From contig JAJEKV010000169.1 in NCBI GenBank assembly GCA_021234155.1, forward strand, positions 541,344-605,343: a stretch of 64,000 nucleotides of DNA. The letters are read 5' to 3'. Positions 11,585 to 22,680 of this stretch are shown in pieces. The stretch is from Isoetes taiwanensis. Its lineage: Eukaryota > Streptophyta > Lycopodiopsida > Isoetales > Isoetaceae. Below the pieces are notes generated by a model, which had not been told where the DNA came from, did not search any database, and saw only the letters and a list, made by a program, of their open reading frames with translations. Within the stretch, counting starts at the first letter, position 1. The number at the start of each line of letters is the position of its first letter. Made by a program: the position numbers and the translations under genes.

Positions 11585-14465
11585 ATGGCTGCCCCAAGAT
11601 TTTCTACACTTCAAACTCTGCTCCCAAGGATCAAGCCCTTTTTGCATCTGTATCCTTCTTGGCGCCCACTTTCCGTGAAGCCCTTGTTGGCCCAAATAAA
11701 GAAGTTGAAGCGACACCCAGCTTCTGAATTCTCTCAAATGGAACTTCGGCTCCAAATCGACCCGATTCTTCAAATATCCGGAACCCCGGACACCAAATCG
11801 ATGGCACCACTATTTTGTTGACTCAACATTTGATTTCGGGTATTTCATATTCCCTTGCACACCCCTTGTATCATGAATATCGTCTAATGTCCGCGAGTTT
11901 GGTACACCCTTATCATGCCAATGTCCATCGTCGACCAATATCGACAAGCCTCCACGAAACCTTTGTTAAATTTACCTTCCTTGGGTATTCTATCAAGAAC
12001 ACCCATATCAATAAACCTTTCTATAACCTGGTCCTCCACACTACACACTCCAAACACCACATAGATTGGCCCCAAATGATGTTCTATCGTCTTCTCCAAG
12101 AAATGGACCGCCTTGAGTACCACTTCCATTTGAAGTTTACGTGGGAGGCCACTTTCAAGCCCTCATCCGTCATTACTTCCCTCCACACCACCAAATTCTC
12201 ATAATTCCACTCAAGCTCCTTCCAATCACTCACCAAGTTGGCACTTCCGCCCGTCTTCCCTTTGGTCATGTCCACAGTCACACCCATGTCATTTGTCTCC
12301 TCCTCACTTCTACACCATCCACTTCACCATTTTTCCCAAACATCCCAAACCGGGCAGCACAAGCTCCACCACCACAACACCCTCGTCGGTTGTTGTATCG
12401 ATGTCGGCGGATGCTCAAGCTGCTTGCTCTCAAGTTACAAGAATCCCAAGGCGGCTCTTATGGCGGGGTTCCATGAGCACTAGAGGCCTCGATCGCGGTA
12501 CACCAGACCTTCAAGGCTGCACCCAAGCGCCCAAGTTGCAACTTTGGAGGCCAAACTTCAAGACAAGCATGAAGCTCTCTTCAGGCTCATGCGGATCTCA
12601 AAAAATACACAAGCTCAAGTCAGCCAACTCGCTTGATCAGCAGGGCTCGGCTCGGTCGAAAATTCCAGACTTTATTGGAGCACAACAAGTCCAAAGCCGC
12701 TCTCCACGAGTACCAGGATGCTTGAGATATTGCTAAACTCAATGCCTTGTACTCCGGCGTGTGAAAATTTCAGCACTCAAGTTCAAAATCTTTCAGCCCG
12801 GGGCCTTTCAAGTAAGCCTCCTTGGCTCGGCTTTCTATAGACCTCTCGGCTCACCTCTCTTCAAGATCAGAAACTACGAGTGGTGCGAGGAAAGATCTTG
12901 GATGGCGGCGGAGATTGCCGTGCCCGTCTCAATACAGGAAATCTTCCTCCCATGTCAACACTTCTCCGAGCGGGTCCGTGACCAGATCCGCCTCTTTGCT
13001 CGAAAGGGACAACGGATCTGTGATCTCGAACAACAGTACTGGCAAGCTATTGATCTGTGATGAGGCTCAAGCAAAACTTGGCGCCCATCGCCATTCTTCA
13101 CGGAATGCTGTTGACTTCCGTTCCCTCTGCTATCACGATTATGTGGTTGCTCGGCGCCACCTCTTCCTTTGAGGAAGTGGCATCGCCGATATGGCCCTGT
13201 GGATATTCCACTGGCGATCGCAGATTTTCTTGGTTGGCGAACTCTCCATTGAAGACAAAGGGTTGTCTTTGTGCCCTTGTGTCGTCTTTGATCTCATACA
13301 CCGTGCGATCCGGACTTTATCACCTTGAGAGTGGTTCAGCCCATGGCTTACATATTTCATGATTTCTATCTAGGGTGATACGGGAACACTTTGGAAATGG
13401 GCCACGCCCGGCTTTTCGAGGGTGACCCCAATGCAATGGGTGCTTCAGGATAACAATCCATATCTTGCGGATCCTGCTTTCGGACCCAAACTCTTCATCG
13501 AGTACATGCACGGCTTGCCAATCATTTATCTCTCTACGGCAAAGCGGAGCGGCTCCAACAAATCGAGGAAGTATCTAGGACATCCAGGATCTTCCTATGC
13601 ACAAATTTATATCGGCACCTCGCGGTTACAATCGGTTACAAACTCTGTTGGATAGCAAGGCGGTCCCCCACGGGATGGATAGCCCTCTGTCAACTCTCGG
13701 CTCTCCTTCTCTTTGGGATCGTTGGTGTCGGGCTCTTGATCGGATCTTGTCATCAATTCAGGGGAGACCGCTCAGCAACCGCCCACGGGCATGGTTCCTT
13801 CTCCCTATGCTTCCCCTGGCGTACCTCCACGCCCCCAGGTTCTGACTTCTGATTGGCGCCTTCCTTTTTGGACCAAGGTCATGGATGGTCATCTTGGCTG
13901 GACACCACCTCGGATCTCGGCAGATCTCACGTTGGGATCCGCGTTTTGTTCGCCGCTCACATTGGGAAGAAGGTGCCACTCGGACAACACCACCAATTGG
14001 ATCTACATTGCTAATGGCGTGGTTGGCAGCGGCCCTGGATCGCTTCATGGTCTCGACACCTTCTTGCAGAATGCCTCCACCTCACGATCATACATCCCAT
14101 CTTCAAAGCGGGATTTTCTTGCTTGCTCTCAAATGCATTTTGCTAAGCTCCTTAAATCGGCGTCCATTTTTCACTTTGCAATCCGAATGCGATGTAATCG
14201 ATTGCTTTGGCCTTGAACTGTCTCCTCATGGAATGTCGGTACATTTCTTGAGGCATACGCTGCGGCTTGAGACATGGTGCGCTCTCGCTTTTTTATTGAT
14301 CTGCGTCGCCCCTTGGCCAAAACACTCCTCAAGCTCTTCAATCACGCCCCGGGATCTCATAAGCCGATTACCATAATGGTGCGATCCTCACTCCCGTGAG
14401 ATCACTTTCGAGCAGATGGCTTCCCAGCCCTCCGGCGCTTCCTCCTTTTCTTCACTCGGTGTCGT
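11585..14465 (+). pseudogene. Element A post-pol ORF (ORF2), unrecognised, frameshifted
   Basis: About 2.9 kb of sense coding sequence between pol and the polypurine tract. Start chosen at an ATG (11585) matched by B at about 17127; both then share FSxTSSFAPKDR-like and REALVGP blocks. The middle (12250-12750) is Ser/Pro/Thr-rich, then helix-like (LEHNKSKAALHEYQ near 12670). Next come YHDYVVARRHLFL (13130), ELSIEDKGL (13240), RVVQPMAYIFHDFYL (13330), NNPYLADP (13450) and a C-terminal block ending at the polypurine tract. B carries the same order. No known domain was recognised and no convincing transmembrane segment was seen, so an env-like role is unproven. Confidence 0.6.
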
Positions 14466-14476
14466 TTGGTGGGGAG
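14466..14476 (+). promoter_or_regulatory. Polypurine tract of element A
   Basis: TTGGTGGGGAG directly before the TGTTGAGTC start of the 3' LTR. It is the primer site for plus-strand DNA, matching TTGGGGGGGAG in B. Confidence 0.8.
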
Positions 14477-15055
14477 TGTTGAGTCTGTGCCTCACGATGC
14501 AGGACTATTCATCCTCTGACAGACCAGGTCAAGCTCAAGGATCCTCCGATCAGCCACGGGTCGGACATCCAAGGCTCATGAAGACCAAGCGTGAACCCAC
14601 CTTGATCAAAGCACATGGGTAATGTCAACAAGCGCCGCTCGGACAAGTGACGGCCCGTCACTTGCCGCGTCGGCGTCCGGCGTGATTCTAGGCACTTCAA
14701 GAGGCACCGTAACATTCCTCGCATCGAGGCCTCCTTCCGGTGAGGCACGAGATCGGTCCAGTGTCTATATTGGGCCCAAGGCCATTGTACTATATATATG
14801 AGTAGAGTTAGCACATAAGTTTTTAGATGAGTTTTGAGTCTTGTCTCCTTTCGGTTTTCTCTCTATTGCGAGCTCATGTATTCTCATCATTGATATCAAG
14901 GAAGCTTATCATCTTCCTCTCATTTGTTCCGTTTTCTTCTTTTTCTTCTCTTCTTGCAAATCCCGCGTGACATAGTCCCCCGGACTCTCCTGTTAGATCC
15001 ACGGGTCCTCACAGAGGGCTGTCTTCCAGGAGTTCCCGAACCCAGACCCCAAACA
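14477..15055 (+). repeat. 3' LTR of element A
   Basis: Starts TGTTGAGTC and ends CCCCAAACA, 579 bp, followed by the AGGAT duplication. Nearly identical to the 5' LTR from about 14760 onward, but differs by clustered changes and indels in the GC-rich first 280 bp. Confidence 0.93.
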
Positions 15056-15060
15056 AGGAT
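15056..15060. repeat. Target-site duplication of element A, right copy (AGGAT)
   Basis: Directly follows the AAACA end of A's 3' LTR and pairs with 4171-4175. Confidence 0.93.
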
Positions 15061-17135
15061 CCTTGAAATATGGGTTGGTTGGTGATAACAACCAAGTAGC
15101 ATTGGAGTTGCCTCGAAAAACACAATGGGCCTCATCTCGGAATTTATCATGGAGATCCGCCAGGTAGAAGTCATGAAAAACATAAGCCATTGGCTGAACA
15201 ACACGGAAAATGACCAAGTCGGGATCTTCAGAATTGAGCTGATCAAAGACTAAGAGTGCACAAAATAAACCCTTGTCTTCGACAGAAAGATCCGGCCAGA
15301 TCCGAAGGAAATCCGCACTTTTGAGTGGCTGTTGATGAACATTGCCATTGGCCGCATACCACTTCAAAAGGAAAAGGTGCCGGCGTCTTCGGCGAAAAGA
15401 TCCGGCCAGATCCAAGAAATCCGCGCACGAGTGGTGTTGATGAACATTGCCATTGGCGGCGTACCACTTCAAAAGGAAAGCGGTCTGCGTCGGGCCACCA
15501 CATAGTCAAGATAGGCGGAAGGAGTAGAGAAGTCCGCAGGAATGTTGGTAGCAATGTCGATATATCCCTCTGTTTGTTTTGGGCTTCTTGACAGATTAAG
15601 CGACTTCTTTGAAGGTTGATGTTCAAGGTCCGCGGATCCGGTTCTTTTTTTCAGCGAAAGATGGGGCCGATCACGGACCCGTTTAATAGGGCGCGTGGCA
15701 TGGGAAGAAGATTGCGGGGAGTATTAAAGCCGAGGCGTGGCAATTTCCGCGTCATCGATGACCTTACGTTTGAACCTCCGGCGATCACGGATGGTGCGTT
15801 AGCCGATTGGTCGACATGGAAAGGCTGAGCTTTGAGGGAGGTGAGTCTAGCATCACGCTCGATGGGTCATGAACTTGAGTCTGCGGTAATTGTGAGAAAG
15901 CCTTGTACAAAGGTGTCTAGCTTAGCAATGTCTTTCTCCTTTGTCACCCGGAGGGTATCTTTTGTCTTGTTACTGCTCCAACAAGTCTTGAATTGTGGTT
16001 TGGAGCTGAGCACATTGATCTTTCAAGCAGGTTAGTCTGATCCCGAGCATTTTGAGATCTACGGGCCCTAATGAGAGCAGCGTGCTTTTTCTTGAAGTTT
16101 GGCCTCAAAGTTTGAACTTGTCGCGATTCGGCTTGAAGGTCTCGTTGAATTGCATCCCGGAAGCCTCGAGGGGGCAGCGAACACCATTCATGAGAAGCCC
16201 CTGTGATGCTTTGTAGAGGCGGCCCGGCGTGAACATCCTATTTGGAATTGGTCTGAGTATGGCGAGGATTTGGAGGCGAGGGCCACATTGTTGCCTTCCT
16301 ATCGAGATTGTTGGGAGACATGGCGGGGTGGAAGCGTGGCTTCAAAGTGGAGAAGAGGAGATGGTGACATCGTGGTCCTGGTTTTGAACATGACGGGGAA
16401 GTGGCGTGAAGGTTCAGCTGTTAGTTTTGATTGGAATCACGAGATGGCGAGTGGAGGCATGAGAAGTTGAAGGGTCCGTGGAATGTGAAGATAATGGCGA
16501 TGAGTATGTTGGAGATGGCCAATTCGGAGAAGGCTTCATATGTCCGAAGGAGGGGCAGCCAGAATGCTGCGACTTCATGAAGGAGGCGGTAGAATAATGT
16601 ACCGGGGCCAATCAATATGGAGATTGGAGGCGGATGGCGGTGATCACCATATTATAGAATCGGCTTTATTGATATGGGTGTTCTGATAGAATACCGGGAA
16701 TTTCATACGTAGCTTCACAAAAGTGTCAAGGACTTGGCAATATTTGTGAGGCGATGCCTAGTTAACTTTGATATGAGCACCCGAACCGAAAGTGACGCCC
16801 ATATCCGCAGCGTTCCAAGATACGAAAGGTTTTTGAATGAATGAATACCTGAAATCAAAAATTTGAAAGTAAGTAAAATAGTGGTACCATCGACACCACC
16901 GTAGCAAGTCCGTCCGGCCGCGATATGTGAGCGATGAACTCGGGCCAATTGCTCGATTTTGGGGCGGGAGCTCCATTTCGAAATTATTAAGCTGGCGGCG
17001 TCCGCTCTTCGAGCTTCGGACCAACAAGGGCCTCGCGAAAAGGTGGGCGCCGAAAAAACCGAGAACTCGAAAAGAGTCGATCCCTTGGAGCGAAGCTTGA
17101 AGTATAGGAAATTTTGAGTGCGACCATGGCGAAAG
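15061..17135 (-). pseudogene. Element B post-pol ORF, N-terminal part (split by insertion A)
   Basis: Matches A's post-pol ORF from its start. The ATG near 17127 is followed by SYTSSFAPRDRLF and REALVGP. The best-preserved stretch is at 15320-15061: LSVEDKGLFCALLVFDQL, PDLVIFRVVQPMAYVFHDFY and SPTNPYFKDP, matching A at 13240-13460 residue for residue in places. The frame is broken at several points and includes a 110-bp tandem duplication (15277-15486) not present in A. It continues at 4170 once A and one AGGAT are removed. No known domain recognised. Confidence 0.6.
15277..15486. repeat. 110-bp tandem duplication inside B's post-pol ORF
   Basis: Two head-to-tail copies, 15277-15386 and about 15387-15486. 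Both contain AAGATCCGGCCAGATCC and GATGAACATTGCCATTGG at the same offsets. On the coding strand both give KWYAANGNVHQ. Element A has a single equivalent, so the duplication is specific to this copy. Confidence 0.85.
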
Positions 17136-17563
17136 AGCATGAATGTAAGGAACCGGCCTGAGAAGGAGAGCAGAACGTAAGACGGGCGCTGAGAAGACAA
17201 AAAGGTTTTAGGCACGCAAGTAGGCTTAAGGGCATGATGAGGGCTAACCAACAACCGTTGATGATGCAGTGGCAGCAGATCGCGATTTAGGCGCATTGAA
17301 AGGCAAAATTTTGGCTAAGTCCCCAAACGGTAAAGGGAAGGAATGAACGGTGGAGATGAGGCGTAAGAAGGATGTGACAGCTGGCGAAAGGGCGCACATT
17401 AATGGTCGACGTGAAAAGAAGGAATGTCATTTAATTGCAAGAACTTCGAGTGGAATATCATTAAAACGAAGGTGTCGAGGTACCATGGCTAGATATCGCG
17501 GGGAGAAAAGATTCCCCATTTAGAAACAACCATGCATTGGTAAACACGTTGGCGAAATTTCTG

Positions 17564-17607
17564 ATTGGTCCGCCGGTCAGGAGGTCCCTCGCCATTGGCT
17601 ATATAAG
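17564..17607 (+). promoter_or_regulatory. Putative antisense promoter in element B
   Basis: ATTGGT at 17564-17569 and CTATATAAG at 17599-17607, antisense to B, at nearly the same spacing and order as in element A. It lies upstream of the antisense ORF remnant. Confidence 0.5.
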
Positions 17608-17688
17608 GCAGCAGGAAGTGGAAGACGAGACGCCAAGATGGCGCGATATGTATAGCTCGCTTGGGATCGGCACGGCTGCAAGTGCACT

Positions 17689-17930
17689 ATGCCGCCTAAC
17701 CGCTCGAGTGGATTACATGCAAGATGGACTGCTTGACCTCAAGGCGGTGCCACAACCGTGGCATTGCCATGGACGGTGGTGTCTCGGATGGTGAGCATCC
17801 CCCCCACACCAGCGGGATGGAGGTGATTCCGCACCTCTTATTTGGGACCCCGAAAGCGGGAATTACTACCACATCCTCATTATCACCTCTTCTCCAAACC
17901 CCGAGTAGAGGGTTTCTCCTTAGGACTTAG
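17689..17930 (+). pseudogene. Antisense ORF of element B, frameshifted
   Basis: Counterpart of A's antisense frame at 11046-10783. ATGCCGCCTAACCG at 17689 matches A's MPTNR start. The neighbouring frame gives RVDYMQDGLLDLKAVPQP (A: RVDHLQDELFDLRAPPQP), and later frames give the RDGG/EVI and NPE ends. Two frame changes are needed, so this copy is broken or contains consensus errors. Product unknown. Confidence 0.5.
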
Positions 17931-18049
17931 TAGATAGGGCCAGGCCGCTTTTTGTAAATAGGACTCTGCCCATAGCGGAAATAGATGGGCTCTTCTCACA
18001 TTTTGTAAAAATTTCACCTCTATAATATAAATATGCTGCTTGTTAGTCA

Positions 18050-18890
18050 CTATCTGTTGTGTCTGTGTTTGGAACAACGCATCGGTGGATGATTGTGACT
18101 TTCTGTTGTATGAAATTGTTTGAGGCGAAAGCCATTAACCAGTGTAGGTAATGGAGTGCCATCGAAGTTCAGCCCAACTTGAAAACGCCCCGGTTGTACC
18201 ACTTGAACAATTTGATAAGGACCAAGCCATCTGAACTTTAACTTGCCCGGAAAATTTTTGTAACGAGAATCATAAAGAAGAACCAAATCTCCTTCGTTGA
18301 ATGTTTTTGTCTTAAGTCTTTTGTCATGCAGTGATTTCTGCAACTGTTGTCCATGAAGAACACGAATATAAGCATCACGCCTAAGTTCATCCAACTGTTC
18401 CAATTGATAAACCCTTTCCTTGAGTGCAGCAGGTGGATTATGTGCCGTAGCGAGTTGGAAACGGAGAGTTGGAAGAATATATTCAAAGGGCATTAGAGCT
18501 TCTTGTCCATAAACTAGTTTGAAAGGAGTGTGGCCAGTAGCTATTTTGAAACTAGTATTGTAAACCCAAAGAACAGTAGGCAGCTTGTCCTGCCAATCTG
18601 TGCGCGAAGCATCACAAATTTTCTTGAGAATTGTGATGACTGTTTTGTTGGTACTTTCAGCCAAGCCATTTCCTTGAGGATAATAGGGTGTACTCTTCCG
18701 GTGTTGGATGTGAAGATAATCCGTCAGCTCTTTGATGGTATGATTGACAAAATGCACGCCACGATCACTAACAAGTTTCGTGGGACAACCAAAACGCGTG
18801 ATGATATGCGTGTAGAGAACCTTGACTGTGCTGGCCGCAGTGTTGTCAGGTAGAGCACAAGCTTCTGCCCATTTGGTAGCATAATCCGTG
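18050..18890 (-). pseudogene. Element B integrase, C-terminal part (3' of insertion C)
   Basis: The rest of the DDE integrase begun at 32397-31823. Reading from the junction: ITDYATKW, AEACALPD, LVSDRGVHFVNH (second catalytic D), then PYYPQGNGLAESTNK (catalytic E). The GPY/F module RWLGPYQIVQVVQPGRF follows, then TLVNGFRLKQFH to the stop near 18050. The frame 18757-18050 is open for 235 codons. Integrase cuts target DNA and joins cDNA ends; the GPY/F module is typical of Ty3/gypsy. Split only by insertion C, whose duplicated bases restore ILVITDY. Confidence 0.9.
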
Positions 18891-18895
18891 ATGAC
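18891..18895. repeat. Target-site duplication of element C, left copy (ATGAC)
   Basis: ATGAC (or TGAC if the LTR is taken to end ...CACA) precedes the LTR start TGTGGCG, and matches 31818-31822. Removing C plus one copy restores an open integrase frame in B. Confidence 0.88.
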
Positions 18896-20394
18896 TGTGG
18901 CGTTCGAAAGACGATATCTGGTCTCGGGGCGTTATACCGTGATCGCCACACCACATCGCTGCCCAATCGATCGGCGGTATGCAGCCAAGCCGAATTGCAA
19001 GGGAAGGGCGCCCTAGGGGCAACTTACAATAGTGCGCACCCCTAGCAATGCGCGCGCACCTTTAGACCTTTAAACCCTTAAAGGTAGACAAAGGGTCATG
19101 GGAACCCTAAACCCTAACCGATAGCCTACATAAGGCACCAAACCCTAACATTCCTTTTTAGCCCCGCGGACCTTCTCAGCTCCGATTCGGCTTTGTGGGA
19201 GTCAATTCCAACTTCCACGATCCGCCCCGGCCGCCCCAGCTTGTCGGATCATCCTTCCCGACCACATCCCGAGAAGCGAGGGACATGGGCGCCCGGATCA
19301 AGAGGAGTGAACCGGGGATCGGTATTTGGTGGATTGAATAGCTTAAACCTCATTCCGACCTTGAACTAGTAGGGTTAGCCTATTAAATAAGCCCTTAGTA
19401 GCCCAACAGACCGAGATTGACTCTAACTAAAGAATTGACTCTATGTATTAGATTAGTTCTTATTATTTATGATCATATGATGGATGGTTGTATTACGTGG
19501 ACTCATTGTATTGGGAAGGGTGGGTAGAGACTTAAAGCTTAGTAGATGATGCTCCTAGCTAGTCCCTCTTAGTGCATTACTAGAATTAGGCCCGTGTACA
19601 AGAGCCCCACTTGGGGTTGTGGGTGAAGGGACTAGACCGGCTTATAACGAGGTTCGTGTCCTCGACCCTTGATCGATCCCTCCGGTGTGTAAGGCCTCAC
19701 CTGGGGGATCAGTGAGTGACTAGGTCTAATGGCTTGCCACTAGTGTGGGCATGGCATGGGCTCGACACCCCGTGAGGTGGGGTTCACCTTCCATTGGGTT
19801 AAGTCGAATAAGGGTAGTGGCCCTCTAGTCACCTTGGGTCAGCATGTGATCTCGGGTGGGAGTGATCCCCACCTGCGCCCCATCGGGCACTGGGAGATGT
19901 AACCCGGAGTAGCCCCTTTGGCTATGCACCCTGGGGTCGAGTCCCAACACTTTTCAACCCACTGCGCAAAGTGTGCTTACGAGGGGCGGATGGAGTGGAC
20001 AACCCAATGCCATGTTCTTATGCCAGCCCAATCCATTGTCATGATTGCATGCACTTGAACTCCTCGAGACCCAAGCTTGTCGGTCATTCCCCGAGTCCGA
20101 GCCTTGGGTAGGAACTTCCTTGTATTGTCTTTGATCTTTGTCTATGCAGATATGTTGATGTGCCACCCTTCGAGGTGGATATATGATGTTATGTTACCGA
20201 CGTGTATGTTTACGCTTCGCAGCTAGGTAGGCCCCGAGGGAGGCGGGGTAAAATGACCCCTTCACTCTTCCCAATGTGGACTCTAAGCGTCACAAGTGAT
20301 ATGTGGAGGGCCCTCAGACGCTGTGGAGCTGGTGCGGGATGAACTCTGCTTGTATACGGTGCAAGGCATCGATTATGAAAGTAGGGACGTCACA
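18896..20394 (+). repeat. 5' LTR of element C
   Basis: Starts TGTGGCGTTCG and ends GGGACGTCACA, 1,499 bp, homologous throughout to 30314-31818. The AT-rich middle (about 19420-19500) is virtually identical to the other LTR; GC-rich segments differ by clustered changes and indels. Confidence 0.93.
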
Positions 20395-20395
20395 A

Positions 20396-20408
20396 TGGTA
20401 TCGTGAGC
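20396..20408 (+). promoter_or_regulatory. Primer-binding site of element C (initiator tRNA-Met)
   Basis: TGGTATCGTGAGC one base after the LTR. It resembles TGGTATCAGAGC, the complement of the plant initiator tRNA-Met 3' end, with a local change. It fixes the LTR end and the direction of the element. Confidence 0.82.
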
Positions 20409-20596
20409 TATGTTCTTGGAGACCAAGAGCAAAACCCACCATACTCCAGAGTACTAACTTGATAGGATCTTCAAGCCTCGAAAAGTGGGAAATTTTTTTC
20501 TCATTTTTGGTAGTTGTGCTAAGCTAATAATAGTTAAGTGAATTGGAACTTAATAAGACTAAAAAGAATAAGTCAAAAATTTGCCAAATAAGGTGG

Positions 20597-20660
20597 TCTC
20601 ACAGCTCGCGCCTGGGCAAAGAACTAAACTTTAGTTTTTTGAGCGAGGCCAAGTGTGAGA
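20597..20660. repeat. Palindromic hairpin repeat, copy 1
   Basis: Left arm TCTCACAGCTCGCGCC, centre AACTAAACTTTAGTT, right arm GAGCGAGGCC...GTGTGAGA. The right arm has lost a few bases compared with copies 3 and 4. Paired with copy 2, starting 190 bp downstream. Confidence 0.85.
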
Positions 20661-20786
20661 CATCGAGCCAAGGTCACTCAAACATGGCCAAATTTGAGAA
20701 AAGTAAGGTGGTAAGGCTAATTCTAAGATAGGAATTAATTAGAATAGCATGTTTTAATTACTTAAATTACTTAAAGATGTGTGAGA

Positions 20787-20850
20787 TCTCACAGCTCGCT
20801 CCTGGTCTAAAAACTAAACTTTAGTTTTTGAGGCGGCGACTTTATGAGAC
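20787..20850. repeat. Palindromic hairpin repeat, copy 2
   Basis: Same arms and centre, with the right arm more decayed (GAGGCGGCGAC...ATGAGA). It ends 107 bp before a TATAAATA box. Confidence 0.85.
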
Positions 20851-20957
20851 CAATATAAGTAGAAAAAGTCCTAAATAAGTGTAAGATTTAATTAAATAGG
20901 TACCTTAGCAAAAGCTAAATAGAGCAACTTAAATTTTGACCTAAATTTCACCAAAGC

Positions 20958-20965
20958 TATAAATA
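20958..20965 (+). promoter_or_regulatory. Putative internal TATA box, module 1
   Basis: TATAAATA in an AT-rich run followed by GC-richer sequence and the ORF starting at 21069. The same arrangement (two hairpins, then TATAAATA) recurs at 22943-22950. Confidence 0.45.
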
Positions 20966-21068
20966 GAAGTAGGCCCCCCTCATTTGAACATTCTCGCCTT
21001 AGAAACCAGCTCTCCGCCCCTAAAGCGATCTTTACAACCCCAGATCCGATTGACGATCCGGTCAAACA

Positions 21069-22092
21069 TGGCACTGGACCAAAACAGGCTAGCGAGGAAA
21101 GCCCGCCTAGAGCGACGGGCCGTCGATGCCAACACGATTCGGCGATTTGCCGCAGAGCTCCCCTTAACCTAACGATCCAACTTCTTCGAAAGTGAGGGAG
21201 AACCTTCGAACAAGCAAAATGAAGCGATGAAGTACACTTTCGGGCGGACGGAAGTAATTGAGGAAGAGGAGGAGGAAGCGCTAGAGGGAAAAGAGAACCA
21301 AGGCCCGAGAAGAACAGAGGATGCCGACGCCGTAGAGCCGCAATTATCAAGAACAAGTCGGGGTCCGGATTCGAGAAAAGAAGCTGAGGAGCAAAGAAGA
21401 GCAGAGCGAAGCCGAGGCTCGAGCCTAAGCAGAGGAAGGCACTCGGCCGCTTTCATCGAAATATGAACCGGTGAGAAAGAAAAAGGGAACAAAAGAAGAG
21501 GAAGAGAGAAGAGGAGGAGGCAAAAGCGTCGGAACTGAAGAAGAAGAAGGGCAAAGCCGCGGAGCAGCCCAAAAGGAAGCTAAAGAAGACGCCTAATCCT
21601 AAGATAGTGATAGCCGAACGACCACCTGATCAGCCCCCGGCGTCCTCGGACGATTCTGACGGAGATCATAATCCCAACAATGAGGGAGCAGTTCCTCCAA
21701 ACCCCCGATCAGAGCTGTGGTGACCGAAAGCAGATAGCACCCGAGGAGGAGCAAAGAGGACCGCGATGAAGAAGCCCCCTCCTTACCCGAAATGGGACAG
21801 GAAGAAGCAACCCCGGCCTGCCCGAGAGTCTTACGTCACCAACCCCATCAAAGTCTACGAGCGAAAGATGCGGGACCACGAGGCCTATATGAAGGAGTGG
21901 GACGCATACAACTCCTACTACCAGGAGAACAGAGTCAAAACCATCGAAGGGGGTCACCCCACAAAAGCAAAGCCAGACCCCTACGACCCCCACCACCCAA
22001 GCCCAAGGTCCCGAAAAAGCCTTCCCAGAAGAAGCTCACTAAGAAGCAACTCGAGCAAAGAGCACTACGGGAGATTCGGCACTTCCAAATAA
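21069..22092 (+). pseudogene. Unrecognised pre-gag ORF of element C, module 1
   Basis: Starts MALDQNRLARKARLERRAVD, a basic helix-like segment. It continues as Glu/Arg-rich low-complexity sequence (VIEEEEEEALEGKENQ, then RKEAEEQRRAERSRG), a Lys-rich/acidic part (KKKGKAAEQPKRKLKK, SSDDSDGD), and a frame at 21766-22092 with YPKWDRKKQ, YERKMRDHEAYMKEWDAY and YYQENRV. Stops and frame changes separate the parts. No known domain recognised. It is not the capsid, which lies near 25400. A comparable extra ORF before gag is known in Ogre elements, which are a different lineage. Confidence 0.4.
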
Positions 22093-22481
22093 GCCCACTG
22101 CTTCCCCGATTCCCCCGTGCCCCTTTGCTCTGGCTTAGTTAGAGAGGTAATGCAGATTTCGGGATCTGACTTTAGGGTCACACAGATGAAATGTCATGGC
22201 CTCGCCAGAAGCAAATGGCAGTTTATAGTGCAACATTTTGAAGACTCAACATCTTGCACTGTCCATGCCAAACGAGTAACCCTTATGAGGCAAGACATGT
22301 ATCTTGCTAGACGCATTAAGGGAGAATGCCCTTAGAACCTTTTTGTAAATAATTGAAAATTTTGTAAAATGGAACAATTTTGTGTACTTTAGTTGCCTGA
22401 ACTTGACTAATTAGGATGAGTTAGCAGGTTTTAGCTTTTATTTCAGCAAAATAGGACAATTGCAGACCGAAAGGCGTGATG

Positions 22482-22546
22482 TCTCACAGCTCGCGCCTGG
22501 TCGAAGAACTAAACTTTAGTTATTGAGCGAGGCGCAAGCTGTGAGA
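22482..22546. repeat. Palindromic hairpin repeat, copy 3
   Basis: TCTCACAGCTCGCGCC arm and GGCGCAAGCTGTGAGA arm around AACTAAACTTTAGTTATT. This copy and copy 4 are almost perfect palindromes of about 65 bp. Confidence 0.92.
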
Positions 22547-22680
22547 CCTTGCCCAAAACTCGCCCAAAACAGCTCCAAATCGACCAAATAAGGGGTCGAT
22601 TCTACCTGATTTGATGAGCCCATCATCCTCACAGCTTAATTTATCCAAATTGGACATGTTTTGATCAAAATGAGACTGAT

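Larger units (their letters stand above)
4176..15055 (+). mobile_element. Element A: full-length Ty3/gypsy retrotransposon nested in B
   Basis: A 10,880-bp element of the same family as B, inserted in opposite orientation into B's post-pol ORF. Order: 5' LTR, gag (about 4801-6640), protease (about 7040-7560), RT (about 8090-8830), RNase H (about 8840-9250), integrase (about 9290-10660), antisense ORF (11046-10783), post-pol ORF (11585-14465), polypurine tract, 3' LTR. All genes align with B but carry many small indels, so no long frame survives. It is either a decayed non-autonomous copy or partly affected by consensus error, since its two LTRs also differ in clustered GC-rich blocks. Confidence 0.93.

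Noticed and set aside
2593-15055. A and the left LTR of B as one element with three LTRs
   Set aside because: Orientation and the two different target duplications (CGAAC and AGGAT) show separate insertions.
16715-17296. 193-codon minus-strand frame in B as a separate gene
   Set aside because: It overlaps the start of the post-pol ORF, and the frame matching A's copy is a neighbouring one. Most likely an accidental long frame of the element.
19100-19130. Telomere-like CCCTAAACCCTAA in the C LTRs
   Set aside because: Only about two units, and at the same place in both LTRs (also near 30520). It is part of the LTR sequence, not a telomeric array.
20892-21492. Long minus-strand frames of 107 and 154 codons
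   Set aside because: They mirror the Glu/Arg-rich plus-strand coding remnant; their Ser/Leu/Phe-rich content is the usual antisense shadow.
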